Positions 10,067-20,819 of a DNA stretch of 64,000 bases are shown piece after piece. The notes beneath the pieces are model-generated. The model did no database searches and had not been told where the DNA came from. It saw only the letters and a list, made by a program, of their open reading frames with translations. The number at the start of each line of letters is the position of its first letter. The first letter of the stretch is position 1. This DNA is from Termitomyces sp. T153 (lineage: Eukaryota; Basidiomycota; Agaricomycetes; Agaricales; Lyophyllaceae), in assembly GCA_018296165.2 (NCBI GenBank), contig JACKQL020000056.1:1-64000 (forward strand), in the 5' to 3' direction. The position numbers were made by a program, and so were the translations under genes.

Positions 10067-11380
10067 ATGACCCAGCCAACCCCCCCAGCACCTCCCCCTG
10101 ACACTTCAAGCCCCCAGGACAATGCCTGGAGTTGTTTGCTGTCCCTGGAGACACAGATTCAACTTACCCAAGCCTTTCTTCCCACATGGCTGAACTCACT
10201 GGACTCCATCAAACTACTGAAGCAGTGTCCCTTTCTCTACAAGCCCTTCTGGAACATCTCTCTCCTGCTCCTACCACTCCTTTGATGCCCCAGCAGATGC
10301 AGAATGGTTTGTGTCTGCACCTAGCTCAGGCTTGTTGGCTCCAGCTGCTGCAGAATGGTTTGTGTCTGCATCTGGCTTAGGCCTTTCAGCTCCTCATTCC
10401 AAACTCCCTCGGCCTGCACTCCCTGATGTATATGATGGAGATTGTAAGGCTGGAGAATGTTTCCTCCAGTCCTGCATCACCTATATCTAGCTGAGTAGTG
10501 AAGCCTTTACCTTGGATGCCTTGAAAATTGCCTGGGTCCTCTCCTACATGAAGGCTGGTTGAGCCTCAACTTATGCACTGCATATCTTTTGACACCCAGG
10601 AGGAGTGGAGAGTTTCTCTAGCTGGACATAGTTTGAGAAGGAGTTTCAAGCAGAGTTCTTCCCCCTTGACCCCACCAAAACCACAGTGCTTTCCCTTTAA
10701 TACCAAACTCAGTATGGTCAAGGAAAGCAGTCACTTAATAAGTACATTGACTCCTTTCATGCCTTAGTTGAACAGGCTGGATATCTGGATGGTCTACAAC
10801 TCTGCCTAGCCTTCTGTGATGGACTCCACCCCTCTCTCAGGGATTGCATAGACAGCATGACAGAGGGGCACCCAGATGATGAGCATGTCAATACCTGGTA
10901 CAAGGTGGCATGTGAGCAGTGGCAGCTCATGGAACTGCAATGTGAGTTGCAGTGGATGCAACCCTTGACCTTCCCTTTTTCTTGTGGAGGGTTCACCTCC
11001 TGAGCTCCCTCTTCTGCACCTGCATCAGCATCCTCACAACCAGGTGCAGCTCCTTCCTTCATGCCTCATGTTGCTTCCCTGCACTCCCTACCCAAGTCCC
11101 AATGGATGTTGATGCTTCCTGACAGTGGTCCACTACCTCCTTGCTGTGTCAATGCTGTGGAAAGGCAGGTAATTTTGCCCGTTACTGTCCTCAAGGGCTA
11201 GAAGTCCCCTACGTGTCAGCATCAGAGCAAGAAGAGCTGCTCATCCAACTCCTTGCAGCCCAGGATGCCACAGGAACCCCCTCTCCAGATGCATGTATAG
11301 CTATCCATTCTGAAGAAGTGGCCAATGGATTGGAGGAGGTTTCTACAGAGTCTGAGGATTTTTCAAAGGGCAACAGATGA
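10067..11380 (+). pseudogene. gag of element A, broken
   Basis: A Pro-rich N-terminus is followed by a capsid-like region and one zinc knuckle at about 11147-11190. The knuckle reads CQCCGKAGNFARYC, so the usual histidine of CCHC is replaced by Asn. Several in-frame stops and frame changes interrupt the frame (for example near 10500 and 10560). It would bind element RNA in the virus-like particle. The same leader-plus-Pro-rich start is seen after the LTR at 62355-62702, which belongs to a related family. Confidence 0.75.
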
Positions 11381-11639
11381 CCAGTATGCCCTCATTGCCC
11401 AATACTAATTGTTTTGCCCCCCTGTCCATAAAATCAAATATATCTGTTGCCATTGTTGATACTATGCCTGAAACAATAAGCCCCTCCTCAGATGTACAAA
11501 CTCCTCCTCTAGCTAAATTCTTAGCTGGAAACACACTCCCCAGCCCATGCCTGTGGATCCCTGCATGGGAATGCCACCTCTCCCCTCATTATGTTGTTGC
11601 TTCCACTCCTTCTACCAACTCTCTGAAGCTACAGGTGGA

Positions 11640-14600
11640 AATTGAGACAACGGACACCCAGCAGATCTGAAGTGTGGTTGCCCTCCTTGACAGTAGTGCA
11701 ACAGGCCTCTTCCTTGATATTGACTATGTGCAATGACACCACCTGACCACTCGCCCCCTTTCTTGTCTTATTCCTGTATACAATGTTGATGGCACACTCA
11801 ATGAAGCTGGCTTTATTTGCTCTGTGGTGGACCTAGTCCTCCACTACCAAGACCACTCAGAGTGAGCCACTTTTGCCATCACTAGTTTGGAAAAGCAAGA
11901 CATGATATTGGGGGGCATTCCCTCATAGAGAGGCCCTCTACAAGGATGTCTGAGGTGTTGAGTGTGAATCTCCAGAGGAAGAGGAAGGTGAAGGAGAATG
12001 GACCCATACTCCAGATGCAGAGTCTCCAGATGAGACCATAGAAGTGGGTGATCAGATCTATGCTACAACCCTCTGCCTCCCTCCTACAGTGGCAGAGATT
12101 CAGGCCAGCCAGATGACTTCTCAGTGTCTGGCTGAGGCATTTGTGGCAAATTCACAGCCCAAGCCTTTCCATAGCACTGTTCCCAATCACCTTCATGACT
12201 TTGAGGATGTATTCTCCAAGGCCTCCTTTGATTCACTTCCAGAGCGCAAGCAGTGAGATTATGCAATTGAGCTGATACCAGATGTGGAGCCCTCCAGCTG
12301 CAAGGTCTATCTACTCATGCCCCATGAACAGGATGAACTGGACACTTTCCTGCAGGAGAATCTTAGCTCAGGACAAATATGACCCTCCAAGTCTCCAATG
12401 GCCTCTCCAGTCTTCTTTATTAAGAAGAAGGATGGGTCTCTTCATCTGGTTCAGGATTATCATGTCCTGAATGCAATGACAGTGAAGAACTGCTATCCTC
12501 TGCCACTCATCTCAGAACTTGTCAACAACCTTTGAAGTACATGCTATTTCACAAAGTTGGATGTCTGCTGTGGCTACAACAATGTATGCATCAAAGAAGG
12601 GGATGAGTGGAAGGCAGCATTCTGAACTAATCATGGACTCTTTGAACCTTTGGTAATGTTCTTTGGTCTCTCCAATAGCCCAGCCACCTTTCAGACTATG
12701 ATGAATGGCATTTTCTGTGATCTGATTGTGGAAGGTGTTGTCTGCATGTATCTTGACAATATCCTCATTTACACAAGAACTCAGGAGGAGCATTGCCAGG
12801 TCACATGCATGGTCTTGGAATGCTTCTGCCAACACCAGCTCTATTTAAAGCCTGAGAAGTGCAAATTTGAACAGACTAAAGTGGAGTACCTGAGTTTGAT
12901 CATTTTGCATGGAATGGCCAAGATGGACCCCATTAAAGTGGCAGGGGTAGCAGAGTGGCCTGAGCCAAGGAACAAGAAGGAAGTTCAGGCCTTTCTTGGG
13001 TTTGTCAATTTCTATTGGAGGTTCATACAGGATTTCTCCCACCATGCACAACCCCTCTTTGACCTCACAGTTAAGGATACTGCATGGTGGTGGGAGCCCC
13101 CACAGCAAGCTGCCTTTGACACCCTCAAGCAATCTGTGACCTCAAAGTCAGTCCTCCTGTTCCCCAATGATGACTCTCCATTCTGTGTGGAAGCAGATAG
13201 CTCAGACTTTGCTACAGGGGCAGTCCTCTCCCAGCAGTTAAAAGAGGATGGCAAATGGCACCCAGTAGCCTTCTACTCCAAGAGCCTTAATGTGGTGGAA
13301 TGAAACTATGAGATCCATGACAAGGAGATGCTGGCAATTATTCAGTCCTTTGAAGAATGGTGGCATTTCCTTAAGGATGCATGGCATAAGTTTGAAGTCT
13401 GGACAGACCACAAGAACCTGGAGTACTTCCATTCCTCTAAGAAACTCAATTGACATCAAGCTCAGTGGTCTCTGTATCTGGCCAACTTTGGCTTCTCATT
13501 GCATCACAAACCAGGACAGAGCATAGGCAAACCAGACACACTGTCCAGGTGGGCTGACCATAGCACTGGAGCAGAAGATAACCACAACATTGTCCTCCTC
13601 AAGCCAGAGCTCTTTGCCATCTGTGTGCTAGAAGGGATTGTGGCTCAGGGAGATGAGGCAAACATTGTTAGGGATATCTGACAAGGGAACTGGGAGAGTG
13701 CACAGGAGGATGCAGTTGCCTAGGCTGCACAGGCCCTATGAGCTCAATGGGCAAGTGGAGTCAAGTCAGTGCATGCTGATGAGTGGGGTCTTCAGGATGG
13801 GCTGCTGACCTTCAGAGGATGCATTTATGTGCCTAACATTCCAGAACTTTGTTGGTGCATTGTAGAACAGCATCATGACTCTCAAGTGGCTGGACATCCT
13901 AGAAGGTGGAAGACACTAGAGCTGGTATCCCAGAACTATTGGTGGCTACAGATCTCCCAATATGTAGGCACCTACACTAGCACCTGCAACCTCTGTCTCT
14001 GCACCAAACCTTGCCACCAAGCACCCATGGGCCAGCTCTACCCACTTCCTATTCTAGCTGCTTGCTGGAGTGTTGCATCAGTGGATTTCATTGTGGAACT
14101 CCCAGATGCTCATGGGTATAATGCTGTGATGGTAGTGGTGGACCTCTATGGCAAATGGGCTCACTTCATACCTACCCACACCACATGCTCTGCCTTGGGA
14201 GTGGCCAGCCTGTACCAAAAGAATGTCTGGAAACTCCATGGTCTGTTAGATGGGTATGTCTCAGACTGGGGCCCCCAATTTGTGGCAGAATTCACTTGAG
14301 AACTGTATCACCTGCTAGGCATAAAGCTCCATACCACCATGGCCTATCACCCTCAGTCCAATGGACAGACAGAACATGTTAACCAGGAACTGGAACAGTA
14401 TCTCTGCCTGTTTTATAATGGGAGGCAGGATGACTGGGATGAGCTGCTGCCAGATACAGAATTCCAATACAACAACCACATTCACTCTTCCACACAGATG
14501 ACTCCATTCTTCCTGGACACTGGCAGGCACCCTCACATGGGATTTGAACCTCGGGCACTCCCCTCAGAGAATAACTCCATCAATGAGTTTGTGAACCAGA

Positions 14601-15140
14601 TGAGAAGGGCACAGGAGGAGGCAAAAGCTGCATTGGTGAAGGCCAAGGAAGACATGGCATGGTACTATGATTGCAGACAGACACCTGCTCCAGTTTATAA
14701 GCCTGGGGACCATGTATACTTGGATAGCTCAGACATTAAGACAACAAGGTCATCCCTGAAGCTGTCACATCATTATCTGGGCCCCTTCACAGTGGAGAAG
14801 AAGGTAGGGTCTTTGGCATACCAACTTAAACTCCCAGCAGGCCTGTGCCAACTGCATCCAGTCTTCAATGTGGTCAAGTTGTTTCCAGCTCCAGAGGATC
14901 CAATCCCAGGCCTTTGCCCTAAGCCACCCCCACCACCAGTCCTGGTCAATGAGGAGGAAGAGTATGAGGTGGAGGAAATCTTGGACAGCAGGGTATTCTG
15001 AGGGAAGTTGCAGTTCAAGATGAAATGGAAGGGATATGGCATTGAGGACATCTCTTGGGAACCACAGGCTAATGTTCATGCATCAGGCTTGGTCTGGGAT
15101 TTCTACTGTAGGCATCCCAATGCCCCAAAAGCTATTTGAG
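11640..15140 (+). pseudogene. pol of element A: protease, RT, RNase H, integrase, chromodomain, broken
   Basis: Protease at about 11670-11720 has DSSAT in place of DSGAT. RT covers about 12290-12990; the catalytic box reads YLDN rather than YLDD. RNase H is at about 13170-13480 ([26 protein letters not shown]). The integrase HHCC region lies at 13850-14010, the core at 14080-14400 (SVDFIVELPDA; VSDWGPQF; SNGQTEHVNQELEQY), and a chromodomain at about 14965-15065 (EYEVEEILDS ... WKGYGIEDISWEP). Stops replace Arg at several conserved points, as at 12624, 13302 and 14998. Members of this group are chromoviruses, in which the chromodomain steers integration to heterochromatin. Confidence 0.93.
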
Positions 15141-15215
15141 GCATCTACCCTATTTCACCAGCTAACTAGGCAATTTGTGACTTCTTCTACTCAGTGTGTC
15201 AAGGCACCACATCCT

Positions 15216-15228
15216 AGAGGAAGGGTGA
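15216..15228 (+). promoter_or_regulatory. Polypurine tract of element A
   Basis: agaggaagggtga directly precedes the 3' LTR. A very similar tract (gaggaggggtga) precedes the LTR at 42881. Confidence 0.7.
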
Positions 15229-15673
15229 TGTCAGGGGACATCTCACTTGTTTCCCCTTCTCCTTCTCCAGTTCTTGTCAGATTTGCTCCATTATAGTATT
15301 CCTTTATTTTCCTTCCTTTTCCCTATCTATTGGTCCTAGTTTCAGCCCTCAGGCTGCACCAGTTCTCTGTCAATAATTCAGACAAGTGTGGCCCCTTTGA
15401 CACTGCCACTGGCTTATGTAACTGCTGACCAATTGCTGACACATCACTTGTGTCTTTTTTCTTGGTCATACTGTACAGTTGTTTCTCATGCTTCTGAAGC
15501 CTCTGAAGCATCACACCTGGCCTAGGGAATCCCCAGACTTGTTCTCTTTGGATTTCCCTTTGCCAGGTGAGTAGTTATCTCAGTAGACACTGTACAGTAC
15601 TGAATAGACTTTGGATTTCCCTTTGCCAGCCAGCTGTGTTATTGAGCCACAGCCTCCAGAGGTTGCCCTTACA
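15229..15673 (+). repeat. 3' LTR of element A
   Basis: 445 bp, about 98% identical to 9507-9950. Differences cluster in the first 160 bp; one is a reciprocal TG/CA pair (ctctg in the left LTR, ctcca here). It is followed by the target duplication ATTAC. Confidence 0.95.
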
Positions 15674-16900
15674 ATTACCAGGTATTCACTAAATATTTGA
15701 TTTGTTACAAAATGGGCACTGAGGCAAGAGAGAGATATTGATGGTAACAACCATAGTTGCAGTGGTTCAACATGTCTCAGAGTACTTTGGTCCTACAACT
15801 TTAAGATTGTGATGACATGCAAAGTCTTCTCTTTTATTCTTTCAGATAGAAGATATGGTGTTGGGGACAATGAGATCCAGATGCTGTTAATAGATGAGGA
15901 AGCCATAGAGAGGACCAACTGCCATACTTTACACCACTTAACTCAATCAATGACAAGTCCTTCAAAGCTGTTCAGATGCAGGGGTCACATGATCTCTCTG
16001 ATGCCACCAAGGAAAATCCCAAACCATTGACAGCCTTACAACTCTCTCCAAGTCTTTGGCCATTGATACTGCTGGTGCAAAGGACTCAAAAGCACATGCT
16101 TACTATCATGGCTTGGGCTACCCACACTGTAAGATCTGCTTCATATCAAACTGTCCATGTTGTGGCAGAAAATATCATACAATCATTGTTCACTCTGACA
16201 TTTTTTGGTGATGATTACTCTGATATTTTGGTGCCCAAGCAGTATATCCAGGACTAATTCATATGTACTCACATTTCTAGGTAGAATAAATCAATTTATT
16301 GGTCTTAATTTTATGCTTTGTGGGCAAATTATCAGTTATGACTCTCCTTGCAGCCCACTGGTTATTAGCTTGCCCAATTCTCCCACACACTGACATTTCC
16401 TAAATTATAGAAAACATCTCACAACCATGTGTATCAAGCATGTGAATCATGCCTATGTTGACCATTGATCATTAAATACAAATGTTGTAATGTCATATCA
16501 TCTCAGGTACTACATATCCATTTCCATCTACACAGATGCCTTCCAGAATCTGTGGCAAGACTCGGTGCCATCATGAACTCCCAGAGAATTCTCAATACAA
16601 AAATTGTAACCTCTGCCAACAACAAGATAGGGCTACTAAGCATGCACAGTGACAATGCATACCAGAAAAAAAAGCTTGTAGTAGTCCAAAATGCAGACAA
16701 AGAGAACAAACAACCCCATGACACAACTCAACAAGAAGATTGTAGTGATTTACCTGCATCAACATGGTTGATAATGTGAGGAAACTGCCTGGACTGATAA
16801 CACTTCAGAAGAAAGAAGTGACAATGATGCAGAAGACAATAAATTCAATATAAGCTGCCAATCTTATAAAATGTACTATACTATGTACTTCTTGACAATA
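15674..16900. other. Degenerate transposon-like sequence
   Basis: The stretch is AT-rich and nearly free of CG. A plus-strand frame at about 16035-16200 contains a Cys/His-containing run (HGLGYPHCKICF) with stops on both sides; I cannot assign it. Nothing else is recognised. Confidence 0.3.
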
Positions 16901-16914
16901 TTGTCAGATGTAAG

Positions 16915-17340
16915 ACAGTGCTGAAGAGTTTGTCAAGGCCATATGTACTGAGTTTGGAGTGAAGAGAGAAGTCAAGTTCTTTGGGGCATACAAAACAAGT
17001 TTTGATGCATTAGTATCCTTCAAAGATCATGTTCATATGGTTTCAGAGGAGATATGGAAGATGTCTGGGTATAGATTCACATAAGGGACATGTCCAATAA
17101 GGTGTTGCAACACCTCACAATAATGTCAGGGTCAAGCACTATAAAAGGCTCAAAAGCAGACATAGAACACACACTATTGGTGCAGTCAAGATAAGGATCA
17201 AAAGAAAAAATTAAAAGAATCACAGGATCCCAATGTCAAACAATGTGACAATGTAGGAATGCAGTGATTCACTTGTCATAGCCACCTCATCATATCCTGC
17301 TGCCAGACCAAGGGATCAATAATCCATCCTCAGTAATTTG
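16915..17340 (+). pseudogene. TE protein fragment with WRKY-GCM1/FAR1-like zinc-binding domain
   Basis: One frame from about 16915 reads ...SAEEFVKAICTEFG ... SGYRFT then stops at 17083. After a frame change, 17176-17320 reads YWCSQDKDQKKK, NVKQCDNVGMQ, a stop, then FTCHSHLIISC. This pattern (YWCSQD, DNVGM, Cys/His spacing) is familiar from a DNA-binding domain found on many basidiomycete transposon proteins, likely Mutator-like. The assignment is from memory of the family pattern only. Confidence 0.4.
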
Positions 17341-17559
17341 ACAATTGGTGGTGCTTGTTACATTGCAACCCAGATGTGGCTCTGCAACCACTCACATTAG
17401 CTTTAGCATTTTTTACTCACAAGTTGCTGGCCACAGTATCTACTTGGGCATGAGAAGTTGGGCCATGTTCTACTGGTCAAGAGCTGCCAGTTTGACTCAA
17501 AGAGGTAATTGGCCATCTACCAAGCATGTATGTACATATTTAATTGCATAGGCATTGCC

Positions 17560-17670
17560 AGGAGGCACAGTGGCTCAGCTGGCACCATCATATACTTAGG
17601 GATGTTTTTCTCTTCCTGAGTGGGATCACAAGGTCATTAGTTTGATTCTTGTGTGTAATGCAGCCCTTGG
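17560..17670 (+). repeat. Possible tRNA-derived SINE head
   Basis: TGGCTCAGCTGG (17571-17582) fits the Pol III A box exactly, and agtttgattct (about 17639-17649) resembles a decayed B box. The spacing of about 57 bp is long. No matching second copy was found in this window. Confidence 0.3.
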
Positions 17671-18707
17671 CAGAAAACACTCTAGACACCTGGCTTATTC
17701 AATGCTGCTAGAAGCCACCTTTCTGGGGTCATGCTATGGGAGTCAGAGTCATCTGATGACAAATGGGATTACCAAAGCAACCTCTTGTGATGAGATCAAG
17801 GCATCCTGTGCTCCCTCTGGGTCAGAAAAAGGTCCAAGGGCCTATTATCTGGGGAAATAGGGAGGACCAGAAATGACCATGTGAAACCAATGTATCAGCC
17901 AGTAGCTCACCTGGATCTGCCCATCAACCATCAGAACAGTGGGCCCCAGAGTTTAGATCAGTGAAACAGTGCAAGTGGCAGTGGAAGGTCTGCTGTACTA
18001 AGAAGTACTAGGAGGGTGGGGCCAGAAGGGCCTGGCAGCATCAGCTGTTGGAGCTTAAGTTATGCAATCAGTACACCAGCTTGGGGCATAGAGAGGTTTA
18101 GTGTTAGTGGGACCTGTTAGCTCACCATCCAGTGCACCTTGACAAGCACAACAGTTGAAATGGAGGGGACAGTACAATGACAGTACATAATTGGGAATTA
18201 AGATTGAGGGTAGTATGAACACCAACAGAATTGAACTGTAGTAAAGTGGCTATGGGGCATAACCAGCACACTTGAAAAGGTGTCCAGCTGGAGTATCTGT
18301 TGGGAGTGTCTGTAAATCAACCCTAGATATAGTATGATGTGGAGATAAACTATATCCCACATACAACACATCTAATAAAAAGGGCACAAGCCTCACTCAT
18401 ATATATAGAGGTGTTGCCTTTTCCATACAATGGTCTTGTTTGGCCATGTCAGTGTGGGGGAGAGTAGGGGAAGTTCTGGTTATTGGGTATTGGAGGGTCA
18501 TAAAATTTCCCTGCCAACCAAGTTGGTGGACTCTGAAGGGGTTATCAATCACAAGAGCCATCAGTTATGAGCAGTTTGACTTGTACTCAGAGATGCCAAC
18601 ACAATGGGTAATGGGCAACAATCTGTCAATGACAAACATAAGAGCTGTCTGAATAATCTTCAATGACAAATAAAAAATCTGTTGTGTCACACAGTATGAT
18701 GATCTAA
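17671..18707. other. Unassigned repeat-like sequence
   Basis: No coding frame is recognised. A segment beginning tgttgggagtgtctg at about 18299, with TATATATA near 18400 and an aataaaa motif, could be part of an LTR, but I find no matching second copy or target duplication in the window. Confidence 0.25.
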
Positions 18708-19919
18708 TCTATAATATATGTGACGACAGATGTGGGAATGTGGCTGCACCTATGCGACAACTTTTCTGCTTAGTAAGGCTGACCAAGAACCTTCCTTTTT
18801 GGGTAACTTGGCTGTTTTTTGCACTTTGAATAGGGAAAAACAGACAGCTTTGGTTGATAGCATGAATCTATTGTTTCTTTGAGCCTTAAGATTGATATTT
18901 CAGACAATTTTCAGCCTTTTTCAGGCATGACTTATGTGAAATGTACTGTCTTTTGATGTACCTCTTCAAGCAACACTTCTCATGTCCCATGCCTCTATTC
19001 CTTATATCAAAGAAGTCCAAGACAATGAATTTTCATGATCAAAATGGCCAAAGAAATGGCATAACATCTTTCTTTGACTCTTGAAAGTTTCTACTTATTC
19101 TTTGAAAAGGAGCATAGTTGCCCTGTGTATATCTTTAGGCAACTGTGGTTCCTGAGGGACTTTGAGAGGTTTATGACATACAATATGTTTTGACCATAAA
19201 TCTGACTTGAATTTGATTGCTGATATCTCCTAACTTGGAATGTGTATTCTGTGATGTGAGGTAGTACTAACATTGAATTGTAAATCAAATCCTCAACCAA
19301 ACAAAGTGAGGCTATACTTGGACTGTGCTGATAGCTGTGTGCTGGTTTTCTGATTTCAAGGTGGATGGTTCAGACTTGAAAGTGTGAATTCTTATAGTTT
19401 TACAGTAATCAGTTCCTCAACTTACTCCTGATCATCTCCAACTTTTCCTACTCTCAATAGATATTTGACTACATTATGACAGCCTCTGAAAAAGGATGGT
19501 GGATTTAATTTAGTATGCTACTATTGGTGAAGAGAGCATTGAAGATTACTTTGAGATGGAAAAAGTTTCAGAAGGCAGTATTAATATAGAATGTGAAAAG
19601 TTGATGGTCCTCTGTTAAGGAACAGGAGGTTTTTTGGTCACTACTAATAGCTGTAGGCTAGGTCCTGTTTCTGAGGATTCACAGGGTTTCTTATTTGAAG
19701 GTGTATAGTTTGTGATTGGATGATTGTATGTCAGATATATTGAGTTGAAGAAAACAGATGAGTGATGTGTAATAAATCTTGCTTAGATAGAGTATTGGAA
19801 AGGGATTAGTAAAGCATTTTCACCACTTTGATAAAGAACCAAGTCAAAGGTCTGATTGCTAAGTGTTAGTAGCACCTAGTGATACCAGAAATGAGATTGT
19901 AGATATCTCATTCCTCAGG
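18708..19919 (+). mobile_element. Helitron-type element 3, 5' half
   Basis: Starts TCTATAATATATGTGACGAC after an A and then follows element 1 (1-1660) at high identity, but with one copy of the segment duplicated there. Homology stops at about 19918 ('gatatctcattcctcag'), where KDZ transposase sequence begins. The 3' array and hairpin are missing here. Confidence 0.7.
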
Positions 19920-20790
19920 CTAGACCAAAGAATTTCTCCCCAGCAATGTGGCCAACTCCTGGAATAAATGATGGGGCAAAGCAGAAAAAGCAATTTTCTT
20001 TGTGGCCATGAACATGAAGGAGGCCAATTGCATAGTCAACCAGTAGAGTATCTGGTAAAACTTCTCCTGCCTCTGCTAATCATTCAAAAAACTTGACACA
20101 CCACTGGCATGCTATGTCATATACTGGCAAGAGACACTTGATAGATTCCATGTTGGTTGTCTTCAGTGCACATGTCATGACAAAGTCTGTATACACTTGG
20201 CCTTCACCACAGGTTAAGTTTGTTATGCTGTTGGGAGCAAAGCAGCCATGGCAGGTGCATGCTGTTGCAACAACTCCAGTAATTTCACATGATTTGTTCA
20301 ATAGAAGTGCCTTTTTGATGGCCTTGAATGTGTTTTCACAAGGAGCTCCCTGGCAATGGACCCACCCAAAGGCTGGAGTGGAGGTTAATAGTAGACAGTG
20401 GATGGCAGATGTGGAGGTTAGTAGCAGACAGTGGATGGCATATGTGGAAGTTAATAGCAGATGGTAGACAGTGGATATTGGATGGCAGACAGGGGCAATT
20501 TGGATGCAAACATTAATAGTCAATCAATAATGGCACATGTTAGCAATCCAAGGAAAAACTCACCATTTGTCTATCCTTTGCAAACTTAAGATATTCATCA
20601 AGTTCATCCCTCCTGGGTATCATTCCACCACCTTCAGAATGTCATACATCCCCAGCAGGATTATGATGATGGACATGATCTGCCTTGAAGTTTCCATCCA
20701 TCATCAATGAGCAATTGAACTTCCACTGAAATGGATCTTCTTCCTAGTTTTACAAATCAGCTCCATACAATGCTGTGTGGTTGATTTGTA
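19920..20790 (-). pseudogene. KDZ (Kyakuja-Dileera-Zisupton) transposase, central fragment
   Basis: Reading on the minus strand from about 20710: MDGNFKADHVHHHNPAGDV, a stop, then MIPRRDELDEYLKFAKDRQM; a GTGAGT intron-like gap; then GVVATACTCHGCFAPNS, TTNMESIKCLLPVYDIACQW, and down to 19925 YAIGLLHVHGHKENCF and FIPGVGHIAGEKFF. These are hallmark KDZ blocks, where the catalytic acidic residues lie near NF and YDIACQ. Both termini are absent. The putative intron holds a 33-bp repeat (about 20390-20470). Confidence 0.8.
20385..20475. repeat. 33-bp tandem repeat in the KDZ intron-like gap
   Basis: 'gtggatggcagatgtggagg' and close variants recur about every 33 bp, roughly three units. Translation on the minus strand gives a spurious repeated LLLTST peptide. 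Confidence 0.8.
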
Positions 20791-20819
20791 CTGAATTCAT
20801 CAATTCAAGATATCTTCCT

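Larger units (their letters stand above)
9507..15673 (+). mobile_element. Element A: full-length chromodomain Ty3/Gypsy retrotransposon, decayed
   Basis: Two LTRs of about 445 bp (TGTCAGGGG...CCTTACA) flank 5.3 kb with gag, protease, RT, RNase H, integrase and chromodomain in Gypsy order. Five-base target duplications (ATTAC) bound it. The LTRs differ at eight bases and one indel (about 2%). Coding frames carry more than a dozen stops, mostly TGA at positions where relatives have Arg. I find only about seven CG dinucleotides in 6.2 kb. The primer-binding site is of the self-priming (Tf1/sushi) type. Confidence 0.95.

Noticed and set aside
18299..18707. Ty1/copia-like solo LTR
   Set aside because: The start and TATA look suggestive, but no second copy, matching end or target duplication is visible.
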